From contig JAAUSP010000292.1 in the NCBI GenBank assembly GCA_012032575.1, positions 1 to 9,083 on the forward strand: a stretch of 9,083 bases of DNA, read 5' to 3'. Below are positions 5,653 to 9,083 of the stretch, in pieces. A model generated the notes under the pieces. The model had not been told where the DNA came from. It searched no databases and saw only the letters and a list, made by a program, of their open reading frames with translations. Position 1 is the stretch's first letter. Each line of letters starts with the position of its first letter. This DNA comes from Anaerolineales bacterium (GTDB lineage Bacteria > Chloroflexota > Anaerolineae > 4572-78 > J111). Position numbers and translations under genes: made by a program.

Positions 5653-6670
5653 ATGTGACCGCAGTAATGACGGCTGAACGCACCCAGGAGTACGGCGAGA
5701 TTGCCCGCTATGGGGTAGAAGAGTTTGTGGCCGACAATGTGATTATTTTACGCAACGTGTTGGAGGAAGAGAAACGACGCCGGACCGTCGAAATTCTCAA
5801 ATTCCGGGGCACGTCTCACCAGAAAGGCGAATTCCCTTTTGCCATTATGCCTCACGAAGGGATTGTGGTCATTCCACTTTCGGCCTACGAGCTGAAACAG
5901 CGCTCTTCGGCGGTGCGAACCACCTCGGGCAACCCCACCCTGGACCAGATGTGTGGCGGCGGCTTTTTCCGTGATTCGATCATTCTGGTTTCCGGGCCAC
6001 CGGAACCGGCAAAACCCTGATGGTCACCGAATTTATCGCCGGGGCGGCCGCCAATAATGAGCGCTGTCTGCTGTTTGCCTTTGAAGAAAGCCGGGAACAG
6101 CTTTTCCGCAACGCCAGCGGCTGGGGCATTGATTTTGAGCAGATGGAACAGGAAAACAAACTGAAAGTGGTCTGCGAGTACCCGGAGGTATCGGGCCTGG
6201 AAGACCATCTGATCAACATGAAAGAAACTATCGGCACATTCAAGCCCCACCGGGTTGCCGTAGACAGCCTATCAGCCCTGGAGCGCGTCTCGACCGAGAA
6301 GGGCTTCCGCGAGTTTGTGCTGGGGTTGACTTCTTTTATCAAACATCAGGAAATGACCGGGCTGTTTACCTCTACCACCCCCACCTTGCTGGGCGGTACC
6401 TCGGTCACTGAGGCCCATATCTCGACTATTACCGATTCGATCGTTCTGCTGCGCTACGTGGAAATGTACGGCGAAATGCGCCGGGGGGTAACGGTACTGA
6501 AAATGCGCGGCTCGATGCACGATAAAGACATTCGGGAGTTTTCCATTGACGGCCAGGGTATGCACATTGGCCAGCCGTTTCGCAATATTACCGGCATTTT
6601 GGCCGGCCATCCGGTTCACCTGCCGCCCAGTGAAATCGAGCGGATGCAAGGGTTGTTCAGCACCGACTGA
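5155..6670 (+). CDS. kaiC: Circadian clock ATPase/kinase KaiC, interrupted by two frameshifts
   Basis: KaiC is a double RecA-like ATPase that forms hexamers, autophosphorylates and autodephosphorylates, and binds KaiB on CI and KaiA on its C-terminal tail. Restoring one A (run 5644-5647) and one G (run 5994-5996) gives one protein of about 505 residues, against 519 in Synechococcus elongatus. CI has Walker A GTAGSAKT (37-44), catalytic Glu68-Glu69 and Walker B Asp137. CII regains Walker A GATGTGKT (281-288), has a Glu-Glu pair in FAFEES, and holds phosphosites Ser424-Thr425 in AHISTITDS, with Thr419 at the position of Thr426. ATG 5155 is preceded by AGAGG (5146-5150) and overlaps the kaiB stop. 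CI Walker A has Ala in place of the usual second Gly, which I believe occurs in other KaiC relatives. The C-terminal tail is about 14 residues shorter than in Synechococcus. Confidence 0.93.
5644..5647 (+). other. Single-base deletion in A run within kaiC CI
   Basis: The A4 run should be A5. With one A restored, the frame reads LKKMNVTAVMTAER, as expected in CI. The -1 shift is not at a good slippery heptamer, because re-pairing of the Lys codon AAA to GAA would be poor, so programmed frameshifting is unlikely. Confidence 0.8.
5649..6020 (+). CDS. kaiC: kaiC segment 2 as read: end of CI, linker and start of CII
   Basis: These 123 residues begin at an ATG overlapping the previous stop (ATGA). 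They carry the rest of CI (VMTAER, ARYGVEEFV, LKFRGTSHQKGEFPF), then the CI-CII linker and the start of CII (FFRDSIILVSG). The frame breaks in the middle of the CII Walker A, reading PPEPAKP in place of ATGTGKT. A protein starting here would lack any complete nucleotide site. Confidence 0.6.
   Translation: MNVTAVMTAERTQEYGEIARYGVEEFVADNVIILRNVLEEEKRRRTVEILKFRGTSHQKGEFPFAIMPHEGIVVIPLSAYELKQRSSAVRTTSGNPTLDQMCGGGFFRDSIILVSGPPEPAKP
5994..5996 (+). other. Single-base deletion in G run within kaiC CII Walker A
   Basis: The G3 run should be G4. With one G restored the frame reads VSGATGTGKTLMVTEF, an intact P-loop identical in its core to that of cyanobacterial KaiC CII. No residue is otherwise missing. 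Confidence 0.9.
6020..6670 (+). CDS. kaiC: kaiC segment 3 as read: CII domain with phosphorylation sites
   Basis: These 216 residues begin at an ATG overlapping the previous TGA by one base, right after the CII P-loop. They hold the CII Glu-Glu pair (FAFEES), Walker B region (RVAVDSL), the phosphosites Ser (6422-6424) and Thr (6425-6427), MRGSMHDKDIREF and the short C-terminal tail. Without the P-loop this piece alone could not bind ATP normally. Confidence 0.7.
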   Translation: MVTEFIAGAAANNERCLLFAFEESREQLFRNASGWGIDFEQMEQENKLKVVCEYPEVSGLEDHLINMKETIGTFKPHRVAVDSLSALERVSTEKGFREFVLGLTSFIKHQEMTGLFTSTTPTLLGGTSVTEAHISTITDSIVLLRYVEMYGEMRRGVTVLKMRGSMHDKDIREFSIDGQGMHIGQPFRNITGILAGHPVHLPPSEIERMQGLFSTD

Positions 6671-6708
6671 GGATGATCTTCCAAATCTTGATCCGGTCAT
6701 CAGAATAA

Positions 6709-9000
6709 ATGGACAAAACGAACCTCTCTGTCTTACTAATCGAGGATGACTCTGGTGACGCTCTCTTGCTGCAAGAGATGTTGGCCGAAATAACCTCCTT
6801 TCAGGTCAATCTGACCCATGTTGAATATCTAAACCAGGGCCTGCAATACCTGGCCGAAAATCCGGTTGATCTGGTTCTGAGTGATTTAACCCTGCGGGAT
6901 TGTTGGGGGCTTGAGGTACTGGCCCAGTTGAGCCGGTACACGGTGGCAATTCCGGTCATTGTGTTAACAGGGATGGATAACGAAACCTGGGCAACCGAGG
7001 CCCTCCAGTCCGGGGCACAGGATTACCTGATCAAAGGAAAAGTGACCGGCGACGCGCTGGAACGGGCTATGGGCTATGCCATTGAACGGCAGCGGCTGCG
7101 CCGGGATTTGCAAACCCAAATGAACTCGCTGCTCCGCAGTGAATCCCGCCTGCAAGCCATGATCGAGCACAATGCCGATGGCATGGTTATTATTGACAAG
7201 GCCGGTCTAATTCGTTTTGTCAACCTGGCGGCCGAGCAGTTATTTGGCCGCCGGGCCGAGTCCCTTTTGAACGCCCCGTTTGGTTTTCCCCTGGTGGTCG
7301 GCGAAAAGACGGAACTGGATATTCTGCGTAGCCTTGGGGAGCGGGTCATTGCCGAAATGCGGGTGGGAGAAATGGATTGGGAAGGCCAGGACGCCTTTCT
7401 GGCCTCGCTGCGCGATGTGACCGCACGCAAACGAATTGAAGAACAGTTTCGCCTGGTGGTAGAAGCTTCGCCGTATGCCATAATTCTGGTTAGCAACAAG
7501 GGCTTGATGCATCTGGTCAATTCTCAAACCGAGGTTCTGTTTGGCTACTCCCGCCAGGAAATGATTGGCCAGAGTGTCGAAATATTGGTTCCCGATGTGT
7601 TTCACGCGGTTCATATTCGAGAACGAGAAGCTTTTTTGAACCGACCCGTTACCCGGCCTATGGGCCGCGGGCGAAATCTTTATGGGCGGCGCAAAGATGG
7701 TAATTTGGTTCCGGTTGAGATTGGCCTGAGTTCGGTAACAACAACAGAAGGAATTTTTGTGCTGGCCTCCGTTGTTGATATCACCGAGCGCAAACGGGCT
7801 GAGGCAGAAATTATACGCCGCAACCGTGAACTGGCCTTGCTTAACCAGGTTATCGCCGCCTCGGTGGCCAATCAGACCCCGGAAGTCATTCTGGAAATTG
7901 CCTGCCGTGAACTGGCCCTAACCTTTGGGCTGTCCCAGGCTACCGCTCTGTTGTTCAACGAGGACAGAACGATAGTTACAGTTGTGGCCGAATACCGGGC
8001 TGAAAACCAGCGGGCTATGCTGGGTACGGCTGTGCCGGTGCCGGTCCATTCTTCCTTTCAGCAACTGCTCCAGTTTAATGTTCCGTTGGTGCTTAGCGGC
8101 GTTCAAAGCGATGTGCGTTTGGCTCCGCTGCACGGTCTGCTGGGCCGAAATGGGGTCACTTCGCTGCTGCTGCTCCCGCTCCGAATTCATGGCCATGTGA
8201 TTGGTAATTTGAGCCTGGAAGCAACCGAAATGCGTTATTTTGCGCCGGAGGAAGTTAACCTGGCCTGGAGTGTGGCCGATCAGGTTGGCGGGGCGCTGGC
8301 CCATGCCCGACTGAGTCAGCTTCACCAGCGGTTAAGCACAGTGGTAGAGCAGGCTGCTGAAAGTGTGATGATTACCGATACTGCCGGGTTTATTGTTTAT
8401 GTCAACCCGGCTTTTGAGCGCATCAGCGGTTATTCTCAGGCTGAAGCGGTGGGGCAAAACCCGCGTTTTCTTAAAAGTGACCAGCAACCCCCCGAAATTT
8501 ACCAGGATTTGTGGGCTACCATTAGCACCGGCGGCGTATGGCGAGGCCGCTTTGTTAACAAAAGCCGGGATGGCAGCTTATATGTTGAAGATGCCACGAT
8601 CACGCCGGTGCGTAACGAGAGCGGGGTTATTGTTAATTATGTAAGCGTTCAACGTGATGTGACGCGCGAGTTGCAATTGGAAGACCAGTATCGCCAGGCT
8701 CAAAAAATGGAAGCGGTTGGCCGCCTGGCCGGCGGGGTAGCCCACGATTTTAATAACATGTTGGTCATTATCAATGGCTACAGCGAGATATTGCTGCGCC
8801 GCCATTTAAGCAATAATGACCCCATTCGGAAATTTATCGAAGAGATCCATCAGGCTGGAGAGCGAGCCGCCGGATTAACCCGGCAACTGTTAGCTTTTAG
8901 CCGTAAACAGCTACTCCAGCCGGAGGTGTTGAATCTCAATGAAATCATCTCTGAACTGGAAAAATGCTACTGCGGCTCATTGGCGAGGATATTGAACTGA
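6709..9000 (+). CDS. Sensor histidine kinase, REC-PAS-PAS-GAF-PAS-HisKA, broken before HATPase
   Basis: This is the paralogue of the kinase at 125. As read it has 763 residues: receiver (about 6-125; Asp59, Thr87, Lys109), PAS (143-240), PAS (244-362), GAF (369-530), PAS (538-652) and HisKA with His679 in GGVAHDFNN. It is soluble, with no membrane segment. The frame stops at 8998-9000 only because one A is missing from the run 8960-8964; the reading frame resumes as the HATPase domain and leaves the window at 9083. ATG 6709 follows the kaiC stop by 38 bases with no strong Shine-Dalgarno and no terminator between them, so it may be the last clock-operon gene seen here. The two N-terminal PAS domains differ clearly from those of kinase 1, while GAF-PAS-HisKA aligns without gaps. 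It lacks a KaiB-like domain, so it is not SasA. A clock input or output role is inferred from position. Confidence 0.93.
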   Translation: MDKTNLSVLLIEDDSGDALLLQEMLAEITSFQVNLTHVEYLNQGLQYLAENPVDLVLSDLTLRDCWGLEVLAQLSRYTVAIPVIVLTGMDNETWATEALQSGAQDYLIKGKVTGDALERAMGYAIERQRLRRDLQTQMNSLLRSESRLQAMIEHNADGMVIIDKAGLIRFVNLAAEQLFGRRAESLLNAPFGFPLVVGEKTELDILRSLGERVIAEMRVGEMDWEGQDAFLASLRDVTARKRIEEQFRLVVEASPYAIILVSNKGLMHLVNSQTEVLFGYSRQEMIGQSVEILVPDVFHAVHIREREAFLNRPVTRPMGRGRNLYGRRKDGNLVPVEIGLSSVTTTEGIFVLASVVDITERKRAEAEIIRRNRELALLNQVIAASVANQTPEVILEIACRELALTFGLSQATALLFNEDRTIVTVVAEYRAENQRAMLGTAVPVPVHSSFQQLLQFNVPLVLSGVQSDVRLAPLHGLLGRNGVTSLLLLPLRIHGHVIGNLSLEATEMRYFAPEEVNLAWSVADQVGGALAHARLSQLHQRLSTVVEQAAESVMITDTAGFIVYVNPAFERISGYSQAEAVGQNPRFLKSDQQPPEIYQDLWATISTGGVWRGRFVNKSRDGSLYVEDATITPVRNESGVIVNYVSVQRDVTRELQLEDQYRQAQKMEAVGRLAGGVAHDFNNMLVIINGYSEILLRRHLSNNDPIRKFIEEIHQAGERAAGLTRQLLAFSRKQLLQPEVLNLNEIISELEKCYCGSLARILN
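8960..8964 (+). other. Single-base deletion in A run of hybrid kinase 2
   Basis: The A5 run should be A6. Kinase 1 reads EKMLRRLIGEDI at the same place; here one added A gives EKMLLRLIGEDI in place of EKCYCGSLARILN and a stop. The paralogue in the same window is a direct template for the correction. Confidence 0.92.
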
Positions 9001-9083
9001 TAACCCGATTGAGGCCGGGCCTGGGGCAGATCAAGGCCGATCCCGGACAAATAGAGCAAATCGTGATGAACCTGGTAATCAAC
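8965..9083 (+). CDS. Out-of-frame continuation of kinase 2: start of HATPase, runs off the window
   Basis: In the restored frame this stretch encodes LIGEDIELITRLRPGLG and then KADPGQIEQIVMNLVIN, matching the beginning of the HATPase domain of kinase 1, including the first N-box Asn. It stays open to the last base. The rest of the ATPase domain, and any C-terminal receiver like that of kinase 1, lie beyond the right edge. Confidence 0.88.

Noticed and set aside
5640..5655. Programmed -1 frameshift in kaiC
   Set aside because: There is no X-XXY-YYZ slippery heptamer in the right frame, and the same kind of single-base loss recurs in four other homopolymers in unrelated contexts.
6671..6708. 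Possible terminator between kaiC and kinase 2
   Set aside because: Only a 5-base GATGA/TCATC pairing with a 20-base loop and no T run.
134..8805. Numerous minus-strand open frames inside the kinases and kai genes
   Set aside because: They lie opposite well-supported genes, have no recognisable motifs, and reflect the third-position bias of the + strand genes.
1..9083. tRNA, rRNA, CRISPR array, insertion sequence or phage genes
   Set aside because: No matching structure, repeat-spacer pattern, transposase or terminal repeats were seen on either strand.

Overview
The window carries a compact circadian-clock-type (kai) gene cluster on the + strand, flanked by two very similar multi-sensor histidine kinases. 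All recognisable genes point the same way. The order is: hybrid kinase 1 (125-3373 as read), a roughly 520-base non-coding stretch (3330-3849), a PAS protein with a KaiA/RsbU-N-like C-terminal domain (3850-4839), kaiB (4850-5155), kaiC (5155-6670, broken into three frames), and hybrid kinase 2 (6709 to the right edge, not complete).

The organism is bacterial. Codon choice favours G/C at third positions. The style of the kinases (HDFNN type with REC-PAS-PAS-GAF-PAS sensor trains) and a kai cluster without cyanobacterial neighbours would fit a Chloroflexota-like or other non-cyanobacterial lineage. This is a weak inference; nothing in the window fixes the taxonomy.

The most interesting content is the three-gene block 3850-6670. 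KaiB and KaiC are unmistakable and keep the residues known to matter in Synechococcus: the KaiB fold-switch Gly/Asp, the KaiC dual phosphosites Ser-Thr with the neighbouring Thr, and both catalytic Glu pairs. The gene just before kaiB encodes a PAS domain followed by an alpha-helical domain of the RsbU N-terminal/KaiA C-terminal type. That makes it a candidate KaiA functional analogue, with PAS replacing the pseudo-receiver of cyanobacterial KaiA. kaiA-like, kaiB and kaiC are spaced or overlapped like one operon, and kinase 2 follows kaiC after 38 bases.

The sequence contains at least five single-base deletions. All lie in homopolymer runs, and each one disrupts a conserved motif that returns when one base is restored: two in the last receiver domain of kinase 1, two in kaiC, and one in kinase 2. 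This pattern looks like sequencing or assembly error rather than true gene decay. The apparent split of KaiC into three proteins, the odd C-terminus of kinase 1 and the premature stop of kinase 2 should be read in that light.

The working model is that the kinases and the PAS domain sense signals, KaiA-like/KaiB/KaiC form a phosphorylation timer, and one or both kinases relay input or output. The kinase connection is inferred from position only.
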